Assembly: GCA_016191985.1 (NCBI GenBank)
Contig: JACPVB010000004.1
Span: forward strand, 1 to 50,633
Reading direction: 5' to 3'
DNA length: 50,633 bases
From: Chloroflexota bacterium
Lineage (GTDB): Bacteria; Chloroflexota; Anaerolineae; Anaerolineales; Villigracilaceae
Shown here: positions 8,046-15,458 of the stretch, piece after piece
How positions within the stretch are numbered: the first letter of the stretch is position 1
Layout: every line of letters begins with the position of its first letter
The notes under the pieces: model-generated
What the model was told of the DNA's origin: nothing
Database searches by the model: none
What the model saw: only the letters and a program-made list of their open reading frames with translations
Program-made: the position numbers and the translations under genes

Positions 8046-8831
8046 TTACGCGAGAGTGAGTGTTTGGAATTTTGGAAACTTTTTAACGATCTTGTTGTAA
8101 ACCGTCGGTGAGATTTTTTGGATGCGATGCAATACTTCCTCTTCCTGCTCGGGATTTGCATTCTGCTTTTTGTTCATCTCGATCTCAAGTTCTTCGAGCA
8201 AATGCTCAAGGTCGTGGGTTTGCTCAGCGTTGAGGGCTGTTTCCCTCCAAACTGCTTCATAAATCGAGTCGAACGGCGATTTCATTTTCACGCCCTGCGC
8301 TGTCAGCCAGTCGTGGACAACAGCGTAGGCCGCCACCGATGAAATGCGCGGCAGCCCATGCTTGCCGTGGATCGGGTTTGCGTCCGGGGTTTCACCGCGC
8401 ACATGCATCCAGTGCATTACGCGGCGCATCTTTTCAGTCATTTCCTCGCGCTGGTCATCCTTCCACTGGATGTGCCCAGGCACAATGATCTCCTTGGTCT
8501 GGCGATAGACCCTTTCAAATGGATCGGCAATGACTTGTTCGTGAATGATAAGCGGTTTGATTGGTTCTCTTCTTTTCCCCGACTTTTTTGCATTCTTGTC
8601 CTTGCGTACACTGGTGGGTACAGGTTTTTGCTTCTTTTCCCTTTCCTTTTCGACCTTCTCGTATGCTTTGATCGCCCTCTTGCCATCTTCTTCAAGTGCG
8701 TTCTTGATCCATTCCTTCACAAAGTCTTCGACGGTGCCTTCAAATTTATCTCGTACCGTCTCAGAAACGTGATGCCTGTACCACGATCTGATCCCACACC
8801 AGATGCGGTTCCGTTGATAGTCGCAACTCAT
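8046..8831 (-). CDS. hypothetical protein, charged and alpha-helical
   Basis: A 261-residue protein I do not recognise. The start at 8831 (MSCDYQRNRIW) was chosen over an ATG 69 bp further upstream because AGGAG stands six bases before it. It has a very basic, lysine-rich segment at about residues 65-90 (EKEREKKQKP...KNAKKSGKRREP) that may bind nucleic acid or be a linker, a central segment with HWMHVRGETPDANPIHGKHG, and a glutamate-rich C-terminal helix. No signal peptide or membrane helix is seen. It is flanked by a repeat-rich gap and the YqeB gene, with no operon partner obvious. Confidence 0.7.
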   Translation of the reverse strand: MSCDYQRNRIWCGIRSWYRHHVSETVRDKFEGTVEDFVKEWIKNALEEDGKRAIKAYEKVEKEREKKQKPVPTSVRKDKNAKKSGKRREPIKPLIIHEQVIADPFERVYRQTKEIIVPGHIQWKDDQREEMTEKMRRVMHWMHVRGETPDANPIHGKHGLPRISSVAAYAVVHDWLTAQGVKMKSPFDSIYEAVWRETALNAEQTHDLEHLLEELEIEMNKKQNANPEQEEEVLHRIQKISPTVYNKIVKKFPKFQTLTLA

Positions 8832-8924
8832 GGCTGACTCCTTTCTTTTCATTTCCACTGTTGCCAAATTTATTATTGCACAGTGCATTCTCGAAAACAA
8901 GCAGTCGCCGCGAATTGGACAGGA

Positions 8925-9749
8925 TTACTCTAAATTTTCAAACTCCCTGAGTTTTATCAACACCGCTTCCAAAACACCGCCGCCCACCGAAAGCGCCTTG
9001 TCTGAAATGAGTTTGCACAAGGCCGGGTCGTTGCGCGAATCCACATCACCGATCTTCATGCCTTCGGTGATTTCCACGCGCGGGTGAATGAGTCCGCGCA
9101 GGATGCCGTTGAAGGGACTGACAATTTTCGATTTACGATTTTCGATGGACGATTTGATTTCAGCGATAAGTTGGCCTTCTTTTACATGATTGCCAATATC
9201 AACAAACGGAATCAACGCGCCAGACTCTGGTGCGCGCAGCACACGGCGCAGATCGCCATCCGGTTGGCGGGTGTCGGGTTGGGTTTCTCCGTCCCACAGC
9301 ACCCTGCCGAGGGTGTGGCTGCGGCGGGTTTCTATCACAGCGTGGCAATTCTCTCCTGCGCGGAACCCAGGCCCAAGTCCGATATGAAGCGGGATGTCCG
9401 CACTTAACGCGTCCGGTTCAGACTTCAACAATCTTGCATCCACGAGAAACGTGTTGCGCGGGCTTGTCAGAAATTGATTGCGAAGGATGTTGGCATTCGG
9501 ATCGATCAGGACTGGAATTTCACCCGCCTCCAACGCGACCTGAAACTGGTCTGCCGAAACAAGCCTTGAGGTGACACCCTCGACCATTTGCACGCCCTCA
9601 TAGACCGCCTCTGAAAAGCAAACGGTGCGGCGGACCGCGAGCGGTTTATCCAGCTCGAGGATCGCCACTTGAAAGCCGACGCGATGCAGGCGCAAAGCCA
9701 CGCCGCTTGCAAGGTCGCCGCCGCCGCGAATTAAGATGAGAGGCTTCAT
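8925..9749 (-). CDS. yqeB: YqeB-type (EF2563) selenium-dependent molybdenum hydroxylase maturation protein
   Basis: A 274-residue protein of the EF2563/YqeB family. The N-terminal dinucleotide-type loop IRGGGDLASGVALRLHRVGF and the following ELDKPLAVRRTVCFSEAVYE are characteristic. The family co-occurs with selenium-dependent xanthine dehydrogenase and purine hydroxylase genes and is a genomic marker for selenium as a labile cofactor. The C-terminal half contains GLGPGFRAGENCHAVIETRR and a stretch resembling a biotinyl/lipoyl-like fold (VKEGQLIAEI...VSPFNGILRGLIHP). It overlaps the upstream DUF1361 gene by 4 bp. YqeC and MocA partners lie at 4.0-5.9 kb and the hydroxylase at 16.8-20.9 kb. Confidence 0.85.
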   Translation of the reverse strand: MKPLILIRGGGDLASGVALRLHRVGFQVAILELDKPLAVRRTVCFSEAVYEGVQMVEGVTSRLVSADQFQVALEAGEIPVLIDPNANILRNQFLTSPRNTFLVDARLLKSEPDALSADIPLHIGLGPGFRAGENCHAVIETRRSHTLGRVLWDGETQPDTRQPDGDLRRVLRAPESGALIPFVDIGNHVKEGQLIAEIKSSIENRKSKIVSPFNGILRGLIHPRVEITEGMKIGDVDSRNDPALCKLISDKALSVGGGVLEAVLIKLREFENLE

Positions 9750-10462
9750 GAAATTTCTTTTGGAACCTGGTGCATTTGTTCCTGAAACAACAGGCCAAAG
9801 GCATACAGGGTGATGTAGATGAAAATGAAGAAGGCCGAGAAAACGCTGATGAACACGATGGATTGCAGACTCGGGTGGGTTGCATAATACAGGAAATCGG
9901 TTAATCGCTCAAGCGGGTGAAGGATGACATCCCACGAATTCCAGCGCAGGAAGCGGCCAATGTAAATGCCAAGTCCGCTGAGCGTGCTGACCGTGAGCAC
10001 GAAAACCCAGCCTGCCACGCGCCCGAATGCGCGCCGCACAATGTCGTGCATCATAAAAAGGGAGAACACGCCGAGCAGGATGCCCGTCCATGCAAACCAG
10101 TTGATCAGCAGCATGTCGAACCAGACGGGGATGGTTGGGCGCGGATGGCTGAGGTGCTGCAAGTCTGTCAAGATGTAGGGGGCATTCGGAAAGAACACCA
10201 GCCAGAGGATGGCCGCCAGCGGCATGGCGACGAAGAGATACCTGCGCTTCTTTGCGAAGCTCGAAGCTGCATACGCCATCCCAAGCGGAATCCACGCGAG
10301 GAAAAGGTTCCAGACCAGGAAGGTGTAATCCTCTGAGCCGCTCAAAATGGTGCGGATGCGGAACAACGCCACCGATAGCAGGCTCGAGCCGCACAGCAAG
10401 CCAAAGACGGTCAGCCGAAACTTGAACGGTTGCAGTTTGGTGTACATACTTTGAATCATACC
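9746..10462 (-). CDS. DUF1361 integral membrane protein, paralogue 1
   Basis: A 238-residue polytopic membrane protein with about six to seven hydrophobic segments. Family hallmarks are VWNLFLAWIPLGMAY, FFPNAPYILTDL and IYIGRFLRWNSWD. Function of DUF1361 is unknown. The ATG at 10462 is chosen because GGAGG stands five bases before it; an upstream in-frame start at 10480 lacks this. Its end overlaps YqeB by 4 bp, implying coupled translation. A second family member lies at 10918-11634 with the same layout. Confidence 0.8.
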   Translation of the reverse strand, partial: GMIQSMYTKLQPFKFRLTVFGLLCGSSLLSVALFRIRTILSGSEDYTFLVWNLFLAWIPLGMAYAASSFAKKRRYLFVAMPLAAILWLVFFPNAPYILTDLQHLSHPRPTIPVWFDMLLINWFAWTGILLGVFSLFMMHDIVRRAFGRVAGWVFVLTVSTLSGLGIYIGRFLRWNSWDVILHPLERLTDFLYYATHPSLQSIVFISVFSAFFIFIYITLYAFGLLFQEQMHQVPKEIS

Positions 10463-10576
10463 GACCTCCAATTTTTTCACCGATTGTAGCGGTTTCCGCT
10501 TACAATGACTTGCAAAGACTCGCAGTTATTAGTAACTCATAATTTCTATGTGCTCTAACATTTTGAAGATCAACAA

Positions 10577-10773
10577 TTAAACCTCACCTTACGCAGAAAA
10601 GCTTTATGACCCCGTAGGGGTCATATGATTATAGATTGTACGATACGGCATATTCAACCCTGAAAGGGTGTCATGGCTCGTAAAATCCATGTCATCCCTT
10701 CGGGATTTGGATTCCGTTCATCCAAATTTCTATAATCCTGACATCCCTTCGGGATTGAACTGCGTAAGTGAGT
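10577..10773. repeat. MITE-like element, copy B, with internal short hairpins
   Basis: About 197 bp bounded by CTCACCTTACGCAG on the left and CTGCGTAAGTGAG on the right, the same inverted ends as copies A and C. The core differs: it holds four small palindromes, TGACCCCGTAGGGGTCA, CAACCCTGAAAGGGTG and two copies of CATCCCTTCGGGAT. It fills much of the 455-bp gene-free gap 10463-10917. Confidence 0.6.
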
Positions 10774-10807
10774 GCCATTCGCAAGATGAATCTCCTGGCT
10801 CTTCCCA

Positions 10808-10854
10808 CTACATCGTCCCCAGCGCGAAACGAATGGGAGGGCAAATGTGCGGTA
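10808..10854. repeat. dispersed repeat block, copy 2
   Basis: Matches 7864-7908: both begin ACATCGTCCCC and end with GGAGGGCA and TGTGCGGT or TGCGGT. The copies diverge in the middle by several substitutions. Confidence 0.55.
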
Positions 10855-10917
10855 CTTCATTGTCAGATTAATTTGAAAAGTTCAAAACCTTGCGGCACTA
10901 TTGCATCTGAATGCAGG

Positions 10918-11634
10918 TTATTCAGGAGTGTTTTGTGCTTTGATGGTCTGTTCCTGCAACATGTGGCTGAACGAATACATCAGCACAAATACGAATAGGA
11001 AGAAGAATGTGTACAGGACGGTAAACGCGGCGAGACGCATACTGGGGTCGATGACGATGCCGAGGATTTCCATGGTTGTCTCGGCGGGGTTTTGCAGAAT
11101 GTCCCACGAGTTCAGGCGCACGAAACGCCCAATGTAGATGCCGAAACTGCTCAAGCCAGAGATCACCAGCACGAAGATCCAACCTGTCCAACGACCGAAT
11201 GTGCGGATGATGATATCCTGCATCAGGTAGAGCGAGATCACGCCAAGCAATGTGCCTGTCCACGAACTCCAGACCACGATCAGCACATCATACCAAAGCG
11301 GAGCATCCACCCCACCGGAACGCGCAAGGTCTTGCAAGTCGGTGAGCATGTACGGCGCGTTGGGGAAGAAGAGCAGCCAGAGCAACGCAATAAATGGAAT
11401 CACGAGATACAGCCAGATACGTTTCCATGAGACGGCGTGCGCAATGAACGCCAGGATGAACGGGATCCACGCGAGGAAGAGGTTCCAAATCAAGCCCGTG
11501 TGCCGCCTTGAGTCGGTGTATGCCACCCGTGCCGCCACCAGCAAAATGCAAACCAGACAGGCCAAATTGAGCAACACAAAAACAGCGATGCTGTGCCTGT
11601 TGGGGTAGATGAAATTCTTGATTTTGTTGTACAT
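10918..11634 (-). CDS. DUF1361 integral membrane protein, paralogue 2
   Basis: A 238-residue polytopic membrane protein of the same length and motif order as paralogue 1: IWNLFLAWIPFILAF, FFPNAPYMLTDL and IYIGRFVRLNSWDI. It has about seven hydrophobic helices and a short cytosolic tail. It is the last gene of a leftward unit, and its start shares one base with the DinB stop. Function is unknown; the family context suggests an envelope role, but nothing here shows a substrate. Confidence 0.8.
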   Translation of the reverse strand: MYNKIKNFIYPNRHSIAVFVLLNLACLVCILLVAARVAYTDSRRHTGLIWNLFLAWIPFILAFIAHAVSWKRIWLYLVIPFIALLWLLFFPNAPYMLTDLQDLARSGGVDAPLWYDVLIVVWSSWTGTLLGVISLYLMQDIIIRTFGRWTGWIFVLVISGLSSFGIYIGRFVRLNSWDILQNPAETTMEILGIVIDPSMRLAAFTVLYTFFFLFVFVLMYSFSHMLQEQTIKAQNTPE

Positions 11635-12128
11635 TACGAATGCTCACGCAGGTATACGATCAAATCGATGTCGCCGGGGGAGTGTCCAAGTTCTGTAAGA
11701 ATGGCGGCTGCTTCACTGCGATGTTGTGTCCCGTGATTGACAACGTGCGCCATCACTTGCCAGAGAACATTCTCGCGTGGATCGCCCTTGGTAGTTTTAT
11801 ATTGGAAAACCGAATTTAGTTTTTCATCCGTCACGGATGCGGCGAACTCGTTCAACGCTTTTTCCTCCTCCCCCCAGCGTGCGCGTAGCGAATCGAAAGT
11901 TGGAAAATCCTCGGGGCTGATCCATTGCGTTGGGGAATCGCCTTCCCAGCGCTTGCGCCAGAGCCACTCGGCGAAGAGGGTGTGAGTCAACGTGTGCCGC
12001 AAATCCTTGTGTGGATGCGCTGCCGCTGCAACAAATTGCTCCTGCGTCACATTTGAGGCCGCGTTCAAAATACGGGCGTTTGCCCACGAGTTGTACTTGT
12101 AAAGAATCTGAATGTCTTTTGTATTCAT
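11634..12128 (-). CDS. DinB family protein
   Basis: A 164-residue four-helix-bundle protein. The opening LYKYNSWANARIL is the standard DinB/YfiT entry. Potential metal-binding histidines appear in HTLTHTLFAEWLW near residue 46 and HVVNHGTQHRSEA near residue 132. Members bind divalent metal and include thiol-dependent transferases, but most have unknown substrates. Its ATG overlaps the hydrolase stop (4 bp) and its stop overlaps the DUF1361 start, so the three are translated as a coupled unit. Confidence 0.85.
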   Translation of the reverse strand: MNTKDIQILYKYNSWANARILNAASNVTQEQFVAAAAHPHKDLRHTLTHTLFAEWLWRKRWEGDSPTQWISPEDFPTFDSLRARWGEEEKALNEFAASVTDEKLNSVFQYKTTKGDPRENVLWQVMAHVVNHGTQHRSEAAAILTELGHSPGDIDLIVYLREHS

Positions 12129-13000
12129 CTTGTTATGAACTCCAATAGGATCGGGTTGAAGAATTCTGGCTTTTCATAATGCGGGAGGTGACCGCAATTT
12201 TCGACGGCGTGGAATTCGGCATGGGGCAAAGCCTGCAAAACCAGAGTGTGATCTTCAAACGGTGTGGTGTTATCGTTCATTCCCCAGAAGACCAGCGTGG
12301 GCTTTTTTAGCGCACCAAGTTTTTTATACGTATCGAGGAACGACCCCAACATCCCGTTCCGCATGGTCGAAAGGATGGCGCGTTTGAAGCCTTTGAAATC
12401 CATTTGGATTTTGTACTTCGCCTGAAATTGCTCAACCAACTGCGGATCGAAAAAATCGGAGGCGATACTCTTGACCATGCTCGCGCTTCCAAACAGACCG
12501 AGGAGCAGTTCACCGACGATGGGCAGTTTCACCACCTTTAGCATGGGCGAGATGCTGATATTCCTCGCGCCTGCTGGGTCGATCAGGATGTGGCTGGAAA
12601 CGTAATCAGGATATTCTGCCGTAAACGAAGCTGTGATCGGCCCGCCCATCGAAAGACCAATCAGGTGAACGGGCTTGAGATTCAATGCGTCCAGCAGATT
12701 TTTTAGCTGGCGCACGAACAGATGGATATCGTAGTTCAGCCTTGGGCGGTCGGAGAGACCACGCCCGAAGAGATCATACCGCAGAACGCGAAACCCCGAC
12801 TTGCATAGAAATTCAAAGGTGGTATCGAAAATAAAATACGGGACGGAAAATCCATGCACCAGCACCACAAGCGCGCCGTTCTCATCCTCGCCGAGTTCGT
12901 AATGGGTCACACCATCGTCAAGCGCAATGAACGAACCATCCATACCCATGCGGGTGGATTCGTTTAATTCGAGTGTTTCGTCTAAGAAGGGGAAGGGCAT
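12125..13000 (-). CDS. alpha/beta hydrolase
   Basis: A 291-residue serine hydrolase. The oxyanion segment VLVHGFSVPYFIFD is at about residue 46, the nucleophile elbow GLSMGG at about 114, the acid in FWGMNDNTTPFE at about 243 and the catalytic histidine in NCGHLPHYEKPE near 272. The fold matches esterases and C-C hydrolases with no substrate clue. It sits 9 bp downstream of the methyltransferase. The first 17 codons (MPFPFLDE...ELNESTR) are duplicated as a fragment upstream of the methyltransferase at 13904-13969. Confidence 0.85.
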   Translation of the reverse strand: MPFPFLDETLELNESTRMGMDGSFIALDDGVTHYELGEDENGALVVLVHGFSVPYFIFDTTFEFLCKSGFRVLRYDLFGRGLSDRPRLNYDIHLFVRQLKNLLDALNLKPVHLIGLSMGGPITASFTAEYPDYVSSHILIDPAGARNISISPMLKVVKLPIVGELLLGLFGSASMVKSIASDFFDPQLVEQFQAKYKIQMDFKGFKRAILSTMRNGMLGSFLDTYKKLGALKKPTLVFWGMNDNTTPFEDHTLVLQALPHAEFHAVENCGHLPHYEKPEFFNPILLEFITR

Positions 13001-13009
13001 AGTGGCTCG

Positions 13010-13885
13010 CTACTTTACAGCCCAGAGATATGCAAGCGCTGAATAAATCATTCCACGCTTGGCTTCAACGAGAGGGCGTACATGTCCGATAAATGCCTGC
13101 TGCTCTGCAGACGTCAACACTTCCTGCATGGCCTCTTCCAGAGTTGGGACTTTGGGGTTAGGCGCTGCTCGTAAAAATCTATCCCAATCGGCTAATTGAT
13201 TTGGCTTGATCTCAACATCCAATTCAAGGTGGATTTCTTTAAATCCTGCCCTCTCTGCGAAAGTGAGTAAATCACGCTCGTCGAAGTCGAGCATGGGGTC
13301 ACTAATGGGATTCTGAATCTTCTCATAAACAGTCCTGATTTTCCTGGTTATCTCAACAACGGGCGTCACATCATATCCCGCAAAACTGTTTTCTGGCCCA
13401 GGATGGCGGAACTTGTTTATGGGTTCGAATATCGAGAGTCTCCCCGTTTCTTTGAGAACACGATGGAATTCGTTAAAGGCTTTGAACTTATTTTCCACAT
13501 AAATCAGCACTGAACGCGTTGTCACAATATCCACAGATTTATCTGCAATTGCGGAGAGGTCGTCTGCAGAGGTACGGATAAATTGGCTGCGGTGAGTCAT
13601 ATCCGATTCCTGCGCGATATGCTGGACATGATCGAGTAAATCCTGTGAAATATCGCTAAAAACAACTTTCACTGAATTTGATTTCTCGAATGCTCCGAAG
13701 GCGATTAATCCATCCCCGCAGCCCACATCCAGCAACGTTTCATTTTCTCCCAGATTGGCATTATGAAGAACTTTATCGCGCACCGGATAAAGAAAATTCA
13801 TTGCAGCTTTCATATGTTCGGCGTCACCGCCGAAACGTCGCTTCAATAACCATTCACTCCAAATATCTCGTTGTGCTTCGGGCAT
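13010..13885 (-). CDS. class I SAM-dependent methyltransferase
   Basis: A 291-residue cytosolic methyltransferase. Motif I is LLDVGCGDGLIAFG near residue 53; motif II-like acidic position is VVFSDIS; the post-motif is VDIVTTRSVLIYV near residue 125 followed by FHRVLKETGRLSIFEPI, typical of UbiE/MenG-like small-molecule methyltransferases. The ATG at 13885 is preferred to a GTG four codons upstream because AGGA lies upstream of it. It heads the methyltransferase, hydrolase, DinB, DUF1361 unit. The substrate is unknown. Confidence 0.85.
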   Translation of the reverse strand: MPEAQRDIWSEWLLKRRFGGDAEHMKAAMNFLYPVRDKVLHNANLGENETLLDVGCGDGLIAFGAFEKSNSVKVVFSDISQDLLDHVQHIAQESDMTHRSQFIRTSADDLSAIADKSVDIVTTRSVLIYVENKFKAFNEFHRVLKETGRLSIFEPINKFRHPGPENSFAGYDVTPVVEITRKIRTVYEKIQNPISDPMLDFDERDLLTFAERAGFKEIHLELDVEIKPNQLADWDRFLRAAPNPKVPTLEEAMQEVLTSAEQQAFIGHVRPLVEAKRGMIYSALAYLWAVK

Positions 13886-13903
13886 ATTTTTCCTCACTGT
13901 AAT

Positions 13904-13969
13904 TTAAGTGGCTTCGTTGCGGGTGGATTCGTTCAATTCCTGGATTTCGTCTAAATGTGGGAAAGGCAT
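13904..13969 (-). pseudogene. duplicated 5' fragment of the neighbouring alpha/beta hydrolase gene
   Basis: Reading leftward from an ATG at 13969 gives 21 codons, MPFPHLDEIQELNESTRNEA and T, then TAA. The first 17 codons match the hydrolase start (MPFPFLDETLELNESTR) at protein level and largely at DNA level. Divergence begins right after STR. The methyltransferase starts 18 bases further on. The simplest reading is that the methyltransferase gene was placed between a hydrolase start and a second, intact copy, leaving this remnant as a leader ORF. Confidence 0.7.
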
Positions 13970-14020
13970 ATTCAGTGATAGATTATATCGCGCGGGATCA
14001 TGTTAGGGAGTGTTTGCAGA

Positions 14021-14080
14021 GTAGGGACATAGCGAGCAGGTTTATGATTTTGACGATGGTTCGTCTCGCTGTGTCCCTAC
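14021..14080. repeat. inverted repeat with CTCGCTGTGTCCCTAC arm
   Basis: Arms of 16 bp (GTAGGGACATAGCGAG and CTCGCTGTGTCCCTAC) with one mismatch flank a 28-nt spacer. The GTAGGGACA end resembles the palindrome at 20873-20901, so both probably belong to one dispersed family. Confidence 0.6.
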
Positions 14081-14133
14081 GGTTAATCAAGACAATGGAA
14101 TGTTTTCAGACAGTTTCCAGAGAATCATAATTG

Positions 14134-14299
14134 TTATTAACTCACCTTGCGCGCGGATGAATTCCTCACCGAAAAGTTTAACGCCAAGCCACAAAGACGC
14201 GAAGTTTTGTTTCGCTTTGCGCCTTCGCGCTTTTGCGTTAAATGCCCTGGAGATAGGAATCAGCCCTACGAGTGTGGGCTGCGTGAGGTGAGTTATTAA
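14134..14299. repeat. MITE-like element, copy C
   Basis: A 166-bp element with 19-bp inverted ends: TTATTAACTCACCTTGCGC on the left, and the reverse complement of the right end reads TTAATAACTCACCTCACGC. The core has the nested palindrome TTTAACGCC...GCGTTAAA also found in copy A. It lies in the gene-free gap 13970-14307 next to the VOC gene; nothing else there looks coding. Confidence 0.65.
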
Positions 14300-14307
14300 G
14301 GCCATGT

Positions 14308-14715
14308 TCAATCCGCCTGTGGACTGTTCGGCCCGATGAGGTCCCACAAATTCCCGTACAGGTCCTCGAACACCGCCACTGTTCCATACGGAGCGGTTTT
14401 CGGCTCACGGATGAACTTGATGCCCAATGAGACCATCTCGTTGTAATCCCGCCAGAAGTCATCGGTGTGGAGAAACAGGAAGACCCGCCCTCCGGTCTGC
14501 CGGCCGATGAAGGTCTCCTGTTCAGGAGTCGCAGCGCGGGCTAATAGGAGCGTCGTCCCCGTTGACCCGGGCGGAGCGACCACGACCCAGCGCTTGTCCT
14601 GCTCGGGCTGGTATGTGTCTTCGACCAGGGTGAAATGCAGTTTGTGACAGTAGAAGTCGATGGCTTCGTCATAGTCACGGACGACTAAGGCGATGTGGAT
14701 GATGGATTGTTTCAT
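14308..14715 (-). CDS. VOC (glyoxalase/bleomycin resistance) family protein
   Basis: A 135-residue protein with two beta-alpha-beta-beta-beta halves. It begins IIHIALVVRDYDEAIDFYCH, with a possible metal-binding histidine at position 7, and ends with VAVFEDLYGNLWDLIGP, where the usual metal ligand glutamate sits in the EDLYGN motif. Closest in style to uncharacterised glyoxalase superfamily dioxygenase-like proteins. It stands alone with repeats on its downstream side; the substrate is unknown. Confidence 0.85.
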   Translation of the reverse strand: MKQSIIHIALVVRDYDEAIDFYCHKLHFTLVEDTYQPEQDKRWVVVAPPGSTGTTLLLARAATPEQETFIGRQTGGRVFLFLHTDDFWRDYNEMVSLGIKFIREPKTAPYGTVAVFEDLYGNLWDLIGPNSPQAD

Positions 14716-14837
14716 GATCGTGTGCGAACCTTTTGCTTGAAGACTCTGGCAATGTCATGCTGAGCGTAGCGAGGCATCTCTACGACTATCGCAGAAAACC
14801 CTCACTGCATTGGGCGCCCGGGTAACATGCCGGGTGC

Positions 14838-15320
14838 TCATTTGCCTTTCAAATTTTCAGCTTGTATGACGCTTAGTGTTTTATAAAATTCATCAACTAA
14901 AGATTTCTCATAAACAAACGGGGTAAACGTAATTATTTCTCCCCTCGTTGAGCACAGCTTGTGGACGCCAAAAGATTTCTGGTATGAACTTTTCTTCAGC
15001 AAACTGGTTTTTGCCAAATCTCTTAATGGAATTTTTTGCCTTCGGCTAAAAGGACTTGTTCTTGACCCAATAATTTTGCCTTCGGCTATTTCTATCACTA
15101 AACTTTTATTGAACCATTCTAAAAGAGATAGTAGTATTTGTGCTGTCAAAATCCCAAATAAAGGAGATAGAAAATACGTCAAGAATGTTTTTGCCAATGA
15201 ACGTGCTGGCGTTGCGGCGCTAATTAAGACCGTAATTCCGATGATAATTAACATCGGAAAAACTCTCCAGATCAGCAATCGCCAATAAGTCGGCTTGAGG
15301 ATAATTGATAAGTTTTCCAT
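14838..15320 (-). CDS. hypothetical membrane protein with two N-terminal helices
   Basis: A 160-residue protein I do not recognise. Two hydrophobic segments lie at about residues 14-34 (LLIWRVFPMLIIIGITVLI) and 45-66, followed by a basic beta-rich C-terminal domain (KIIGSRTSPFSRRQKIPLRD). That layout resembles small bacterial PH-domain or YcxB-like membrane proteins, but no signature is decisive. By eye it is more AT-rich than the surrounding metabolic genes, as is the next gene at 15459-16763. Confidence 0.6.
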   Translation of the reverse strand: MENLSIILKPTYWRLLIWRVFPMLIIIGITVLISAATPARSLAKTFLTYFLSPLFGILTAQILLSLLEWFNKSLVIEIAEGKIIGSRTSPFSRRQKIPLRDLAKTSLLKKSSYQKSFGVHKLCSTRGEIITFTPFVYEKSLVDEFYKTLSVIQAENLKGK

Positions 15321-15458
15321 GAAGATAAGGTTACTCCGTTGACTACCAGATAATTTGCATTAGGAGCGTGTGGCGTTGAAAATGTCTGGAGCAGGAAAAC
15401 TGCCTGAAAACGCGCAGACTCCCAACAGCCGGGTGTCCGCTGTGCTAGGCAGCGTAGT

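Noticed and set aside
10577..10773. CRISPR-like spacing of the short palindromes CATCCCTTCGGGAT
   Set aside because: Only two to four unequal palindromes with irregular spacing; they fit REP-like hairpins within a MITE-like element.
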